Counted from the stretch's first letter, positions 27,601-35,644 are shown. The stretch is DNA of 64,000 nucleotides from Paenimyroides aestuarii (GCF_024628805.1 NZ_CP102382.1:992001-1056000); one strand, 5' to 3'. Numbers and translations are program-made. The notes: generated from the letters alone by a model not told the origin.

Positions 27601-30046
27601 CGAATACACGATAAGTGCACCGGTAGTGACTCTACCTGCAAATGGGTCATCTACGGTATCATGTGCATCCGAAGCACAAGTAGTACCAGTAGCCCCAATG
27701 GTAACCGACAACTGTGGAAGATTCCTAATAGGATTTTTAACCAATGTATCGGCAACACCATCATGTGCAGGCACCAAGGTATATACCTATACCTATGTAG
27801 ATTGTACCGGAACGCCATACACTTGGGAATACACCTATACCATTTCGGCACCAACGGTAATTTTACCAGCCAACGGATCATCAACGGTAGCTTGTGTGGC
27901 TGATGCGGTAGCTCCAACTGCTCCAACAGTAGTTGACAACTGCGGCAGAGCACTAACGGGCGTATTAACAAATACAGATGCAGACCCTGCATGTGCAGGC
28001 ACAAAAGCATACACCTATACCTATACAGATTGTACAGGAACACCATATACATGGACACATACCTATACAATAAGTGCCCCGGTAGTTACTATGCCAGCCA
28101 ACGGATCATCAACGGTAGCATGTCCGTCCGATGTAGCAGCACCAACAGTTCCAACGGTAACCGACAACTGTGGCAATGTATTAGCACCAAGTGCACCTGT
28201 AATTTCACAAGAACCAACGTGTGAAGGCGCTATAACTTATACCTACACGTTTACAGATTGTGAAGGAACTACGCACGATTGGACGCATACGTTCACCATT
28301 GAAAGAGAAGATTTCTCCGTACCAGCTAATACTGCATCAACAGTAGCATGTGCATCTGCTATTACGGCACCAACAGTGCCAACGGTAACAGACAATTGCG
28401 GAAACGTATTAACACCAAGTGCCCCAGTAATTTCACAAGAACCAGCGTGTGAAGGCGCTATAACTTATACCTACACGTTTACAGATTGTGAAGGAAATAC
28501 GCACCCTTGGACGCATACCTTCACCATTGAAAGAGAAGATTTCACGCTACCTGCCAATGGTTCAGAAACGGTATCATGTATAAGCGCAGCAGTGGCACCG
28601 GTATTACCAACGGTAACCGATAACTGTGGCAATGTATTAACACCGGTTTTCAGTTTCGAAGGAGGAACCTACGACGGATGTGAAGGCACAAGAACTTTCA
28701 ATTATGAATATAAAGATTGTGCCAACCATACACAAACGTGGGTATATACCTATATCATTGAAGCAGAAGACTTCACCTTACCTGCAAACGGATCATCAAC
28801 GGTAGCATGTGCTTCAGAGATTGTAGCACCTGCTGTACCAACGGTAACCGATAATTGCGGGAATGTATTAACGGCAAGTGCCCCGGTAGTTTCAGCTCTT
28901 CCAAGTTGTGAAGGTGATGTAACTTATACCTACACGTTTACTGATTGCCAAGGCAACAGCCACGATTGGGTGTACACCTACACCATTGAAGATACGGTTG
29001 CGCCAACAGGAACTGCACCATCCGATTTAACATTAGAATGTATGAGTGCTATACCAGCGGCAGATGCAGCAGCTATCTTAGATGAGGCCGACAACTGCAA
29101 CGGAAGTGTTACCGTAACGGTATCCGACACAGATAATGGAGGCAGTGGATGTTTAGGCAATGCCTATATCATCACCAGAACCTATACGTTAACAGATTGT
29201 GCAGGCAACCAAACCGATTTGGTACAAACCATCACGGTAGAAGACAGCACCGGTCCGGAATTTGTAGAAGTTTTACCAATGGATATCACCTTGGAATGCA
29301 GCGATTCGTTACCAGCGGTAGCAGAACTCACAGCCGTTGACAACTGTGGTACAGCAACGGTAAGCTTCAACGAAGAGCGTACAGAAGGTTCATGTCCAAA
29401 TAGTTATACATTAGAAAGAACATGGACAGCAACAGATCAGTGCGGCAACACCACTACACACACCCAAGTGATAACAGTGGAAGACACCACCGCTCCTGAA
29501 TTTGTAGGCCCTATGCCAAATAGAGAAGTATTCATGCGATGCGAAGACTTTGAACCGGCAGAAATCTTAACAGCCGTTGACAATTGTGGAGCAGCAAGTG
29601 TTCGCTCATACGATGAGAAGATAGAAGGCGATTGTGAAGCGAAGTATGACATTTTAAGAACATGGGTTGCAACAGACGCATGTGGAAATGAGACCAGTTA
29701 TACGCAAACCATTCATTTATCGTGTCCAGTAGAAATATTTAATGCAGTAACTCCAAACGGTGACGGCATGAATGATGAGTTAATTTTGAAAGGAATCAAT
29801 TGTTACCCGGGCAACGTTGTAGAAGTATACAACCGTTGGGGTGTATTGGTTTACCACACAAGAGATTACAACTCACAAGGCAACACCTTCAAAGGATATT
29901 CCGAAGGAAGAGCCACAGTTAGTAAGCAATCAAAATTACCATCAGGAACATATTATTACGTAGTTAAGTACACGTTTGATTTAGGCAATGGAATCCAATA
30001 TCCAACCGAACAAGCCGGCTACTTACATTTGGAGAATAACGAATAA
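18671..30046 (+). CDS. Giant T9SS type B repeat adhesin (3791 aa)
   Basis: Signal peptide MKKFYLILLSFLFLATNFSF is followed by Ig-like N-terminal units. Residues about 860-1120 look like a DUF6923-type propeller (NVLDNYMYGIRQ). Five 132-residue DUF11/DUF7507-like repeats cover about 1218-1874. Cadherin/VCBS-like units with a duplicated 291-residue block run from about 1877 (FTYTVCDNGTPQACDTATV). Nine units of about 80 residues with VTDNCGN run to about 3440, then three HYR-like domains. The C-terminus (about 3690-3791; VTPNGDGMNDELILKGINCY, VEVYNRWGVLVY) is the gliding-type T9SS type B sorting domain. It is exported to the cell surface, probably as an adhesin. PorP/SprF and OmpA partners follow, the standard arrangement for type B cargo. 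Confidence 0.95.
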   Translation: MKKFYLILLSFLFLATNFSFGQVCDAPGSVVATINTSPNTCAGNGSITATFNTVNYTTIELLLNGSVLQSTVNPTSPFTFSNLQANANYQVRFVCSLDNSVVYSNTSNINVAENYVAITDATIAISDVCTNFTQGGTFTISGVVGGNAPYEYSVIQNSNPDYDDTLSTYSPSNVINVSAFGTYQIRIKDACDNYATFTRTLAPSIPAINFSWRPKKVCGGNTAEGYYWFANISATSTPITDATLIAYGGVHLLIRDTNASGAILFDGTYTGGNFVYTESPSHTYYVETTNACGLVSTYIHNLNSGDYPEYETIDAIVSTSGCGASSGMTIYAETNKTYWRYPIQVTVTNSSGSIVYTNPSVSADSNWTTPSLPFGTYTVTYVDQCGDTLSEVVNDPSGAGQPTLVTHAFRKYHCGSTGPLSQTGATQLVVAINGYLPDRANAVVTITAGPSNVGVNATVLDGEYWGWTNVVPGTYTISYTSCGVTNTATVSVPATGSHLLQQSLTSTAQSFCAQGGTITSTKIYNGAYSSIVELLDNSGSVIGSSISGTFSNIPAGTYSTRMRVTYCNDDFYFIDGNSVTITNQSTGPIISSSIGVVCEDAAGNPLSTGSANVVLNGVAPLTLNYRLQGTSTWTAINNAPSNITISNLTSNAVYELQLLDACGGTFNSSVLINTIGALVTSNTVHPCENAPYNLEMPFYAGATYEWTNPQGAVVSNTRSYPIANYISSYNGTYTCKITWSNCITRYANVTLDSQQCNEPLAITAVDDAFGPTPIASTPTVVGNVYVNDLLNGTAFVPSQVTLTSTPTAQLSIDPATGDVTVAANTPVGTYTIDYTICDAVNPTICDTATVTVEVISGLTPYDCANGLGYIFTNTNTASSPQNWITGLYSIDIATSDVNLVKDPIIDGTTRRFINAVGYNVLDNYMYGIRQYSNNIVRIGADGSTEFLNVPGLGNTIGYASGDVSSDGILFAHSKNTNELISVDLNPSSPDYLTKIVRTTVSTNFDDFAFSPVDNIIYGVTETPARLFKFVPSTNTFTIIGVVNGINPTNTGSFGTAFMDNLGNLYFANNSTGDMYKISQPHIATGPVTASQYTNLSIQAPGEGARCPNAAIAPVAIADEFCTPSNSTSVVTFNVVSNDNAGTYPINPLSTMLIDPVTSAQVASVTIAGQGTFTINATSGAIDFTPVTSYTGTSISYVIADDQGNYSSPAVVTGTVCPAPSIAVTKDGVLDLGADNTASEGDLITYSFEVTNTGNVTLTNVHIDDATLGLSNIVVTPSTLAPGDTGTASATYAITQADINAGQVDNLAVVTGTPPSGPDVTGESTDPTPCPTCTPIDPTCTDCTIVEIEDAPSIAVTKDGVLDLGADNTASEGDLITYSFEVTNTGNVTLTNVHIDDATLGLSNIVVTPSTLAPGDTGTASATYAITQADINAGQVDNLAVVTGTPPSGPDVTGESTDPTPCPTCTPIDPTCTDCTIVEIEDAPSIAVTKDGVLDLGADNTASEGDLITYSFEVTNTGNVTLTNVHIDDATLGLSNIVVTPSTLAPGDTGTASATYAITQADINAGQVDNLAVVTGTPPSGPDVTGESTDPTPCPTCTPIDPTCTDCTIVEIEDAPSIAVTKDGVLDLGADNTASEGDLITYSFEVTNTGNVTLTNVHIDDATLGLSNIVVTPSTLAPGDTGTASATYAITQADINAGQVDNLAVVTGTPPSGPDVTGESTDPTPCPTCTPIDPTCTDCTIVEIEDAPSIAVTKDGVLDLGADNTASEGDLITYSFEVTNTGNVTLTNVHIDDATLGLSNIVVTPSTLAPGDTGTASATYAITQADINAGQVDNLAVVTGTPPSGPDVTGESTDPTPCPTCTPIDPTCTDCTIVEIPNSTFAENDINNTFVDTPVSGNVLTNDYDVEGHTQTVTPSNTTTAEGTLVLNADGTYTFTPATGFEGTFVHTYTVCDDGTPQACATATLTIEVMPSPNVPGTPNDVVANDDTATTPEGQPVTIDVLANDFDPNGDTLGTPTVVTPPTNGTFDPTTGVYTPNPGFVGEDTFTYQVCDNGTPQACDTAEVTITVVPSSSTNATYANDDAYNGDQYQPINGSVLDNDTDPEGHTQTVSSNTQPQNGTVVMNPDGTFVYTPTGEYSGPDQFTYTVCDNGTPQACDTATVYLTINPANSTFAENDINNTFVDTPVSGNVLTNDYDVEGHTQTVTPSNTTTAEGTLVLNADGTYTFTPATGFEGTFVHTYTVCDDGTPQACATATLTIEVMPSPNVPGTPNDVVANDDTATTPEGQPVTIDVLANDFDPNGDTLGTPTVVTPPTNGTFDPTTGVYTPNPGFVGEDTFTYQVCDNGTPQACDTAEVTITVVPSSSTNATYANDDAYNGDQYQPINGSVLDNDTDPEGHTQTVSSNTQPQNGTVVMNPDGTFVYTPTGEYSGPDQFTYTVCDNGTPQACDTATVYLTINPANTTHAIDDINNTFVDTPVSGNVLTNDFDVESHDQEVTSNTNPTNGSLVMNPDGSYTYTPNSGFVGVDSFEYTICDSGNPQACDTATVTINVEDLITPTDNSVVANNDAVITEEGQAITISVLANDFDPQEDSFTITPGSVTTPSNGTVTVNLDGTITYTPNPGFVGEDSFEYTICDNETPQACDTATVIVTVLPVSNINGTIAVDDAYFIDCSLVVNYNLLDNDYDLEGDMQLINTIAVVQPQHGTVTINSNGTFTYTATGCYTGPDSFVYQICDSGNPVACDYATVYLLINPPSVTLPSNESSTVACISEAVAPALPEVTDSCGNVLAPSAPVISAAPSCEGDISYTYTYTDCQGNSHDWVYTYTIERADFTMPANGMSAVACPADAVAPVLPVVTDNCGNVLTPSAAVVTELPTPICEGIISYTYTYTDCEGNSHDWVHTYIVERKDFSVPANGSSTVACISAAVAPTSLPTVTDNCGNVLTPVSSFIGGTYDGCSGTRTYNYQYQDCEGYSHIWTYEYTISAPVVTLPANGSSTVSCASEAQVVPVAPMVTDNCGRFLIGFLTNVSATPSCAGTKVYTYTYVDCTGTPYTWEYTYTISAPTVILPANGSSTVACVADAVAPTAPTVVDNCGRALTGVLTNTDADPACAGTKAYTYTYTDCTGTPYTWTHTYTISAPVVTMPANGSSTVACPSDVAAPTVPTVTDNCGNVLAPSAPVISQEPTCEGAITYTYTFTDCEGTTHDWTHTFTIEREDFSVPANTASTVACASAITAPTVPTVTDNCGNVLTPSAPVISQEPACEGAITYTYTFTDCEGNTHPWTHTFTIEREDFTLPANGSETVSCISAAVAPVLPTVTDNCGNVLTPVFSFEGGTYDGCEGTRTFNYEYKDCANHTQTWVYTYIIEAEDFTLPANGSSTVACASEIVAPAVPTVTDNCGNVLTASAPVVSALPSCEGDVTYTYTFTDCQGNSHDWVYTYTIEDTVAPTGTAPSDLTLECMSAIPAADAAAILDEADNCNGSVTVTVSDTDNGGSGCLGNAYIITRTYTLTDCAGNQTDLVQTITVEDSTGPEFVEVLPMDITLECSDSLPAVAELTAVDNCGTATVSFNEERTEGSCPNSYTLERTWTATDQCGNTTTHTQVITVEDTTAPEFVGPMPNREVFMRCEDFEPAEILTAVDNCGAASVRSYDEKIEGDCEAKYDILRTWVATDACGNETSYTQTIHLSCPVEIFNAVTPNGDGMNDELILKGINCYPGNVVEVYNRWGVLVYHTRDYNSQGNTFKGYSEGRATVSKQSKLPSGTYYYVVKYTFDLGNGIQYPTEQAGYLHLENNE
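22322..24293 (+). repeat. Five tandem 396-bp repeats in the adhesin gene
   Basis: Copies start at 22322, 22718, 23114, 23510 and 23906 with an exact 396-bp period. Only a handful of single-base differences are seen (for example GGCGTT against GGAGTT in copy 1, and a silent C for T near 23851). Each encodes one 132-residue DUF11-like unit ending in a Cys-rich linker (CPTCTPIDPTCTDC). Such near-identity implies recent expansion or ongoing homogenisation, and copy number may vary between cells or be miscounted in assembly. Confidence 0.97.
24299..26044 (+). repeat. Tandem duplication, 2 x 873 bp, in the adhesin gene
   Basis: The block 24299-25171 is repeated at 25172-26044 with no difference I could find. 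Each copy encodes 291 residues: three cadherin/VCBS-like units including PEGQPVTIDVLANDFDPNGD. A diverged third start follows (from about 26045). The duplication keeps the reading frame. Confidence 0.95.
26930..28990 (+). repeat. Nine diverged ~80-residue repeats in the adhesin gene
   Basis: Nine units of roughly 230 bp share LPANGSSTVAC, APxxPTVTDNCGNVLTPSAP and YTYTYTDCEGNSHDW. Paired cysteines recur in each unit and may form intra-unit disulfides. They vary much more than the upstream repeats, so they are older. Confidence 0.85.
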
Positions 30047-30049
30047 TAA

Positions 30050-30988
30050 ATGGATATGAATATTTCAAAAAACATAAACAGATTATTGTTGGGAGTATTA
30101 TTGTTGGGATGTGCAAAAGCACATTCCCAACAAGACCCCCAGTACACGAATTACATGTACAACACGATCAACATCAACCCGGCTTATGCAGGTAGCAGAG
30201 GCGCCTTGAGCATCTTTGGTTTGCACCGCAGCCAATGGGTAGGATTAGAAGGCGCACCAACGACCAATTCGTTTTCCATAAACACCCCTATAGCCGAGAG
30301 TAAAGTAGGTTTAGGAGTAAGCTTTGTAAACGACAGGTTAGGAGTGACCGATGAAAACACCTTAAGTGTAGATTTCTCGTACACCTTAGATTTAAACAAC
30401 CGCGGCAGCAAGTTAAGCTTCGGCTTAAAAGGATCAGCCAATATGCTGAATGTAGCTTATTCCAGGCTGAACAAATACAACCCGAACGATCCGCAGATCC
30501 TTACAGACATCAACAACCAATTCACTCCAAACATAGGAGCGGGTGTTTATTGGCATAACGAACAAACGTATGTAGGATTATCGGCACCCCATTTTTTAGA
30601 AACCACACGCTACGACGACAACGTACAAAGCACGATGCAGCAAAAGATGCACTATTATTTAATGGGAGGCCACGTATTTGAGTTGAACCCGATGTTGAAG
30701 TTTAAACCGGCATTTTTGTTAAAAGCAGTAGAAGGCGCACCTTTACAGGCCGATATCACAGGGAATTTCTTAATCAACGAGAAGTTTACTTTAGGAGCCG
30801 CTTATCGCTGGGATGCCGCATGGAGTGCCTTGGCAGGCTTCCAGGTAACCGACGGATTGTTTATAGGCTATAGCTACGACAGCGACATCAAAGCCTTGAG
30901 AAATTACAACAACGGCTCACACGAGATTTTTATGCGCTTTGAATTGTTTAACAAATACCGCCGCGTGAACTCGCCGCGTTTCTTCTAA
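30050..30988 (+). CDS. PorP/SprF-family outer-membrane protein (312 aa)
   Basis: A signal peptide (ends near KAHSQ) is followed by the family hallmark QDPQYTNYMYNTININPAYA and a 14-strand-type outer-membrane barrel region (GLGVSFVNDRLGVTDENT; IGYSYDSDIKAL near the end). PorP/SprF proteins retain or attach T9SS type B cargo at the surface, and each is usually encoded beside its adhesin. Here it starts three bases after the adhesin stop. The ATG two codons later (30056) is an equally good start. Confidence 0.95.
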   Translation: MDMNISKNINRLLLGVLLLGCAKAHSQQDPQYTNYMYNTININPAYAGSRGALSIFGLHRSQWVGLEGAPTTNSFSINTPIAESKVGLGVSFVNDRLGVTDENTLSVDFSYTLDLNNRGSKLSFGLKGSANMLNVAYSRLNKYNPNDPQILTDINNQFTPNIGAGVYWHNEQTYVGLSAPHFLETTRYDDNVQSTMQQKMHYYLMGGHVFELNPMLKFKPAFLLKAVEGAPLQADITGNFLINEKFTLGAAYRWDAAWSALAGFQVTDGLFIGYSYDSDIKALRNYNNGSHEIFMRFELFNKYRRVNSPRFF

Positions 30989-31000
30989 AAATAAAGAAAA

Positions 31001-32962
31001 ATGAAAAAAGGGATATATAGAGCCGCTTTGTTCACCGCCTTTATGCTGGGGAACACGGGGGCACAAGCACAAGCGGGATTAAATACAGCCGATAAAGACT
31101 ACAACCAATGGGCTTATGTAGATGCAATAAGCATTTACGAGAAAGTAGCCAACCGCGGCTATGCCGGGAAGGATGTACTAGAAAAGTTAGGCAACGCCTA
31201 CTACTTTAACGCACGCTATGGCGAAGCCCAAAAGCACTACGAACGCTTGTTCAAAGAATTTGGCAGCGAAAACATTGGCAGCGAGTACTATTACCGCTAC
31301 GCCCAAACCTTGCAACACGTGGGCAAAGAAAGCGAATCAAAGCGCTATTACGACCAGTTTGTAAACAAAGCCGGCAGCCACACGCAGCGTTCTAAAATCC
31401 GCCAGAACGAAGCCGCGCTTAAAAAGCAGATACAAGTCAATTCAGGTCGCTACGACCAGATCAAGAACTTGGAGATCAACACGCCTTATTCCGATTACGG
31501 AAGCTATGTACACAACAACCAGTTGTACTTTACCAGCGCGCGCGACACAGGCAGCTTGCACAAACGCGAACACACCTGGACAGGCGATGCCTTTACCAGC
31601 TTGTACAGCGTAGCCGAAACGGCAAGCAAAGATGATAAAGTAACCCGATTGAAAGGAAAGGTAAAATCACCACTTAACGAATCCACAGCGGTAATCACCA
31701 AAGACGGCAACACGATGTATTTCACACGCAACAACTACATCAACCGTACCCGTAAATACGATGCCGACAAAAACACGAAGCTTAAAATCTACCGTGCAGA
31801 AAACGTGGAGGGCAAATGGGAGCACATAACCGAGTTACCGTTCAATATGGACGGCTACAACACGGCACACCCCACCTTAAGCCAAGACGAAGCCACAATG
31901 TACTTTGCGAGCGACCGTCCGGGAGGCTTCGGCGAATCGGATTTGTGGCAGGTGGCGATTCATCCCTCAGGAGCCTTTGGCGGACCTGTAAACATGGGCG
32001 AGGGGATCAACACCGAAGGCAGAGAAACCTTTCCGTTTGTAACCGAAAGTGGGGAATTGTATTTTTCAAGCGACGGTAGAGTAGGACTAGGTGGACTTGA
32101 TGTATATGCCACAAAATTAGACAGAAACAGCCAACCTGGGGAAATCCACAACGTAGGAGCACCAATCAACGGAAATGCAGATGATTTTGCGTATTATATC
32201 GACCCAAACACCAAACAAGGCTTCTTTTCAAGCAACCGTGAAGGCGGCAACGGCAACGACGATATTTACAGTTTCCATGAAACCAAACCGTTGCAACTAG
32301 AATGCATCCAAAAACTACTTTTAAAAGTAGTAGATGCAAAAACCCGCAACATTATTAGCGATGCCAACGTAACGTTGTACAACAATTTGTACGGCGAATT
32401 AGAAAGCAGCAACCGCTACCAAAACGGCGGTTATGTGTTCAACAACGAATTCAAATGTGGGGAAACCTACCGTTTAAAAGCAGAAAAAGAAGGCTATACG
32501 ACCCAAGAAGACGTGGTGCGTTTGCCCAATGAAAGCGGTGTAACCGAGCACACCATTGTTTTGGAACCAGTGAAAACCCCTGTAAAAGTAGGCGACGACT
32601 TGTTTAAAGTATTAAAACTGAATCCGATTTATTTTGATTTAGACAAATACAACATCCGTCCTGATGCAGCAGCAGAGTTGGCAAAAGTATTGGCGGTATT
32701 AGAAGAATATCCAACGATGAAAATCGACATCCGTTCGCATACCGACAGCCGTGCATCGCACAAGTACAACGACAGATTGTCTGAGAACCGCGCAAAATCG
32801 ACCAGAGAATGGTTGATTGACCAAGGTATCAGTTCGTCACGATTAACATCGAAAGGCTATGGCGAGCGCCAATTAGTCAACGAATGTGCCGACGGAGTGC
32901 AGTGTAGCGAAGAAGCACACCAAGCCAACCGTAGATCCGAGTTTATTATCGTGGAGATGTAA
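31001..32962 (+). CDS. OmpA-family protein with TPR and PD40 repeats (653 aa)
   Basis: A signal peptide (ends near AQAQA) precedes TPR-like helices (about 25-140), WD40-like PD40 repeats (about 160-425; motifs such as YFASDRPGGFGESDLW and FFSSNREGGNGNDDIYSF), and a carboxypeptidase-regulatory-like Ig unit (about 435-520). A C-terminal OmpA peptidoglycan-binding domain follows (IRSHTDSRASHKYNDRLSEN). This type of protein accompanies PorP/SprF in T9SS adhesin operons, as here 12 bp downstream, and probably links the surface complex to the cell wall. Codon use is more GC-rich than in its neighbours. Confidence 0.95.
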   Translation: MKKGIYRAALFTAFMLGNTGAQAQAGLNTADKDYNQWAYVDAISIYEKVANRGYAGKDVLEKLGNAYYFNARYGEAQKHYERLFKEFGSENIGSEYYYRYAQTLQHVGKESESKRYYDQFVNKAGSHTQRSKIRQNEAALKKQIQVNSGRYDQIKNLEINTPYSDYGSYVHNNQLYFTSARDTGSLHKREHTWTGDAFTSLYSVAETASKDDKVTRLKGKVKSPLNESTAVITKDGNTMYFTRNNYINRTRKYDADKNTKLKIYRAENVEGKWEHITELPFNMDGYNTAHPTLSQDEATMYFASDRPGGFGESDLWQVAIHPSGAFGGPVNMGEGINTEGRETFPFVTESGELYFSSDGRVGLGGLDVYATKLDRNSQPGEIHNVGAPINGNADDFAYYIDPNTKQGFFSSNREGGNGNDDIYSFHETKPLQLECIQKLLLKVVDAKTRNIISDANVTLYNNLYGELESSNRYQNGGYVFNNEFKCGETYRLKAEKEGYTTQEDVVRLPNESGVTEHTIVLEPVKTPVKVGDDLFKVLKLNPIYFDLDKYNIRPDAAAELAKVLAVLEEYPTMKIDIRSHTDSRASHKYNDRLSENRAKSTREWLIDQGISSSRLTSKGYGERQLVNECADGVQCSEEAHQANRRSEFIIVEM

Positions 32963-32994
32963 ACCACCCACACAAAGGATTAAAACTTATTAAA

Positions 32995-33036
32995 CACCCC
33001 CAAATGGTAAAATATACCGTTTGGGGGTGGTTTTTT
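32995..33036. terminator. Terminator between adhesin operon and LytTR genes
   Basis: CACCCCCAAA and TTTGGGGGTG pair around an inner stem (TGGTA/TACCG), followed by GGTTTTTTG. It lies between two convergent transcription units and mainly serves the plus strand. Confidence 0.85.
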
Positions 33037-33052
33037 GTGGGGGGGAGAAATA

Positions 33053-33766
33053 TTAAAACAAATCATTAACTTTTGAACGGTTACGCACCGAAACTGGAAT
33101 TTCAGTTTGGTCTTGCATCTCTAATGCAGCCATTTTCTTATTATACTTTTTTACAAAATTTAAGTTGACCAAATAGGATTGATGTGAACGAAAAAATTGA
33201 TGCTCTGGCAATAAATTTTGATAATTTTTCAAGGGTTTTGAGGTCATCAAGCTTCGGTCGTTGGTTAAGTAAAAGCGCGTATAACTACTATCGGCTTTGC
33301 AATATATAATTTCATCAAAATTAAGATGATATATGTGTTCTGTGGTTTTGATGGTAATTTTATGAAATTCTTTATTGGTCTTGAGCGCTTGATATTGTTG
33401 GCTGGTTGTGATAATTTCAGTTTTTAACCGGTCAATGGTTTGGTTTAATAGGTCTTGATCTATCGGTTTTAACAAATAATCAAACGCACTGTATTTAAAG
33501 GCTTTTATGGCATATTCACTGTATGCCGTTACAAAAATAAGTTTAAATGTAATGTCTGATAATTGCTCTAATAATTCAAAACCAGTGTTTTTTTTTAGTT
33601 GTATATCCAATAATACCAAATCGGGTTTTAGCGTTTCAATAAGCGCTATACCTTGGTCTTTTGAGCTGGCTTCACCTATGATTTCTATGTCATTTCGTTC
33701 AGAAAGTAATATCTTCAAGCTATTTCTTATCAGGCTTTCGTCGTCTATGATTAATGTTTTTAGCAT
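33053..33766 (-). CDS. LytTR-family response regulator (237 aa)
   Basis: Receiver domain with D8/D9 and phosphoacceptor D54 (PDLVLLD), then LytTR domain at about 138-237 (IIYCKADSSYTRFYL, FFRSHQSYLVNLNFV). It follows its kinase by 5 bp in one operon. It closely resembles the regulator at 3614 in layout. Both sit beside a secreted-adhesin locus, so adhesin or surface-property control is a reasonable but unproven target. Confidence 0.93.
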   Translation of the reverse strand: MLKTLIIDDESLIRNSLKILLSERNDIEIIGEASSKDQGIALIETLKPDLVLLDIQLKKNTGFELLEQLSDITFKLIFVTAYSEYAIKAFKYSAFDYLLKPIDQDLLNQTIDRLKTEIITTSQQYQALKTNKEFHKITIKTTEHIYHLNFDEIIYCKADSSYTRFYLTNDRSLMTSKPLKNYQNLLPEHQFFRSHQSYLVNLNFVKKYNKKMAALEMQDQTEIPVSVRNRSKVNDLF

Positions 33767-33771
33767 TATTT

Positions 33772-35610
33772 TTAAGATTGTGTTAAGATAGGAATTTGAA
33801 TAATTGCAATGGTTCCCTTAGGTTGATTATTAATCATTTGGTCTTTAATGATCAAAGTTAATGGTTTTTTGGGGTTGTTACTGAGCAAAGCCAAACGTTC
33901 TTTTATAATTTGTGTGGCGTATGATTTTACTTTCCATTTTTCTTGATGAATGGTTGTAGAAAAACCCACTCCGTTGTCAATTACCTGACATTCAATATAG
34001 GTTGAAAATTTAATAAATCGAATGTTAATTTCTGGTGATTGGACGCTTTCTAAACCATGTTCTATGGCGTTTTCTACTAAGGGTTGAATAAGCATTGCCG
34101 GAATATAACATTCTTTAATATTTAGGCTTTGGTCTATTTCAAAATGAAACGAAAGTTGAGAACTCATTCGCATTTTTTGAAGTTCAAGATAATCTCGTAA
34201 ACTTTGAATTTCGTCTTGCAACAAAACGCTACTGCTTCGGGTTTGTTCAATATGATGCCTTAGCAGTTTTGAAAATTTCACCAAATAATTAGAGGCTTTT
34301 TGGTGTTCTCTGCTCAAAATATTGCTTTGTATGGCTGCTAAAGCATTGAATATAAAATGCGGATTCATCTGCAAACGAAGCACTTTACTGTTCATTTCCA
34401 ATTCATAAATTTTAGCTCTTTTGTCTTGGTTTACTTTCCATAAAATAAACACTACAATTGAAATTAGAAACAATAATACACTGATAAACACTAGCAATCT
34501 GTTGCGGTCAATAACTTGTTGCTGACTTTCACTAATGAGTTTTAGGCTCTCTATTTCTTTTTCTTTTTGTGCAGTATTATATTCAATTTTTAACCTTTCA
34601 ATTTCCTTTAATTTGGTTTCATCTAAAAGTTCTTGTGATAATTGATTCAGTTGTTCTTGATACATCAAGGCTTTTTCAAATTGGTGTTGGGCTTTATAAA
34701 GTGTGACCAACTGACTTAAAGCACTTTGGGCAATTTTTTTGTGTTCACTTTGGGTTAAATGCACTAAAAACGATGCTGCTTTTGCGTGTTCGTCATTATT
34801 AATTAAAAGTTCTGCATAGTTGTTCAGCAGGCTTTCTGTAATGTATTTATCAGGATATTCTAATGCTTTTTCGTAATGTAGTTTGGCTTTTTCTATTAAT
34901 CGATGGTTAAAATAACTTTGCCCAATATTGTTGTAAGATTTTACAATTCCAATGGTATCTTTTAACTGTATATTAATACGTTGCGATTTTTCATGATAAT
35001 ACAACGCAGAATCTAATTTGCTCTGAGAATTATACAAAATACCCAAGTTATTATAGACGCTGGCGATGTTTTTAGTCATTTTACGCTTTTCAAATATTTG
35101 GGCTTCTTTTTTAAGATAAGCAAACGCATTGTCGTAGTCTTTTAAGTAATAATGCAATCTGGCGTAAGCATCGTAAAAATGGGGTAAAAAGGAATAATCC
35201 TTCTGGATAATTTCATCTTCTATAGACTGAAACAATTTCAAAGCCTCAACATAGGTGCCTTTAGTTGTAAGATAATTGGCGTATTGAAACTTAAAATTGG
35301 CTATAAACTCTTTACTATTTGCTTCTTTGGCTTTGGCAATTCCTTGGTAGTAATAATGCATCAAAGAGTCTGAATTTTCTTGAAAATTTGAGTAGAATTC
35401 TACTAATTTCACATACGTTTTAAGTCGTATTTCTGTATTTTCAGTGTTTTGATGTTGTTTTTGAATTTTAACCAATTGATTTTTGTATGCCAAAAGATTT
35501 CCCGTTTGTAATAAAGAATCTGCCTTAGAAAACGTAGTATCTTGTCCAAAAAGCAACCCCGTTGACATTAGGATGCAAATGAGAATAAAAAGGGATTTTA
35601 TAGGATTCAA
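33772..35610 (-). CDS. TPR-containing LytS-type sensor kinase (612 aa)
   Basis: A signal peptide (NPIKSLFILICILMSTGLLF) is followed by TPR repeats (about 25-360), a membrane helix (about 374-395) and a His_kinase domain with phosphoacceptor H418 in LQMNPHFIFNALAA. The HATPase motif is PLVENAIEHGLE and DNGVGF. Start is TTG at 35610: it gives a complete signal peptide, and the promoter element at 35645 lies 35 bp upstream. The periplasmic TPR region should bind a peptide or protein signal. It pairs with the regulator at 33053. Confidence 0.92.
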   Translation of the reverse strand: MNPIKSLFILICILMSTGLLFGQDTTFSKADSLLQTGNLLAYKNQLVKIQKQHQNTENTEIRLKTYVKLVEFYSNFQENSDSLMHYYYQGIAKAKEANSKEFIANFKFQYANYLTTKGTYVEALKLFQSIEDEIIQKDYSFLPHFYDAYARLHYYLKDYDNAFAYLKKEAQIFEKRKMTKNIASVYNNLGILYNSQSKLDSALYYHEKSQRINIQLKDTIGIVKSYNNIGQSYFNHRLIEKAKLHYEKALEYPDKYITESLLNNYAELLINNDEHAKAASFLVHLTQSEHKKIAQSALSQLVTLYKAQHQFEKALMYQEQLNQLSQELLDETKLKEIERLKIEYNTAQKEKEIESLKLISESQQQVIDRNRLLVFISVLLFLISIVVFILWKVNQDKRAKIYELEMNSKVLRLQMNPHFIFNALAAIQSNILSREHQKASNYLVKFSKLLRHHIEQTRSSSVLLQDEIQSLRDYLELQKMRMSSQLSFHFEIDQSLNIKECYIPAMLIQPLVENAIEHGLESVQSPEINIRFIKFSTYIECQVIDNGVGFSTTIHQEKWKVKSYATQIIKERLALLSNNPKKPLTLIIKDQMINNQPKGTIAIIQIPILTQS

Positions 35611-35644
35611 AATTACTATTAAGTTTGGGGTTGTTTTAGCTTTT

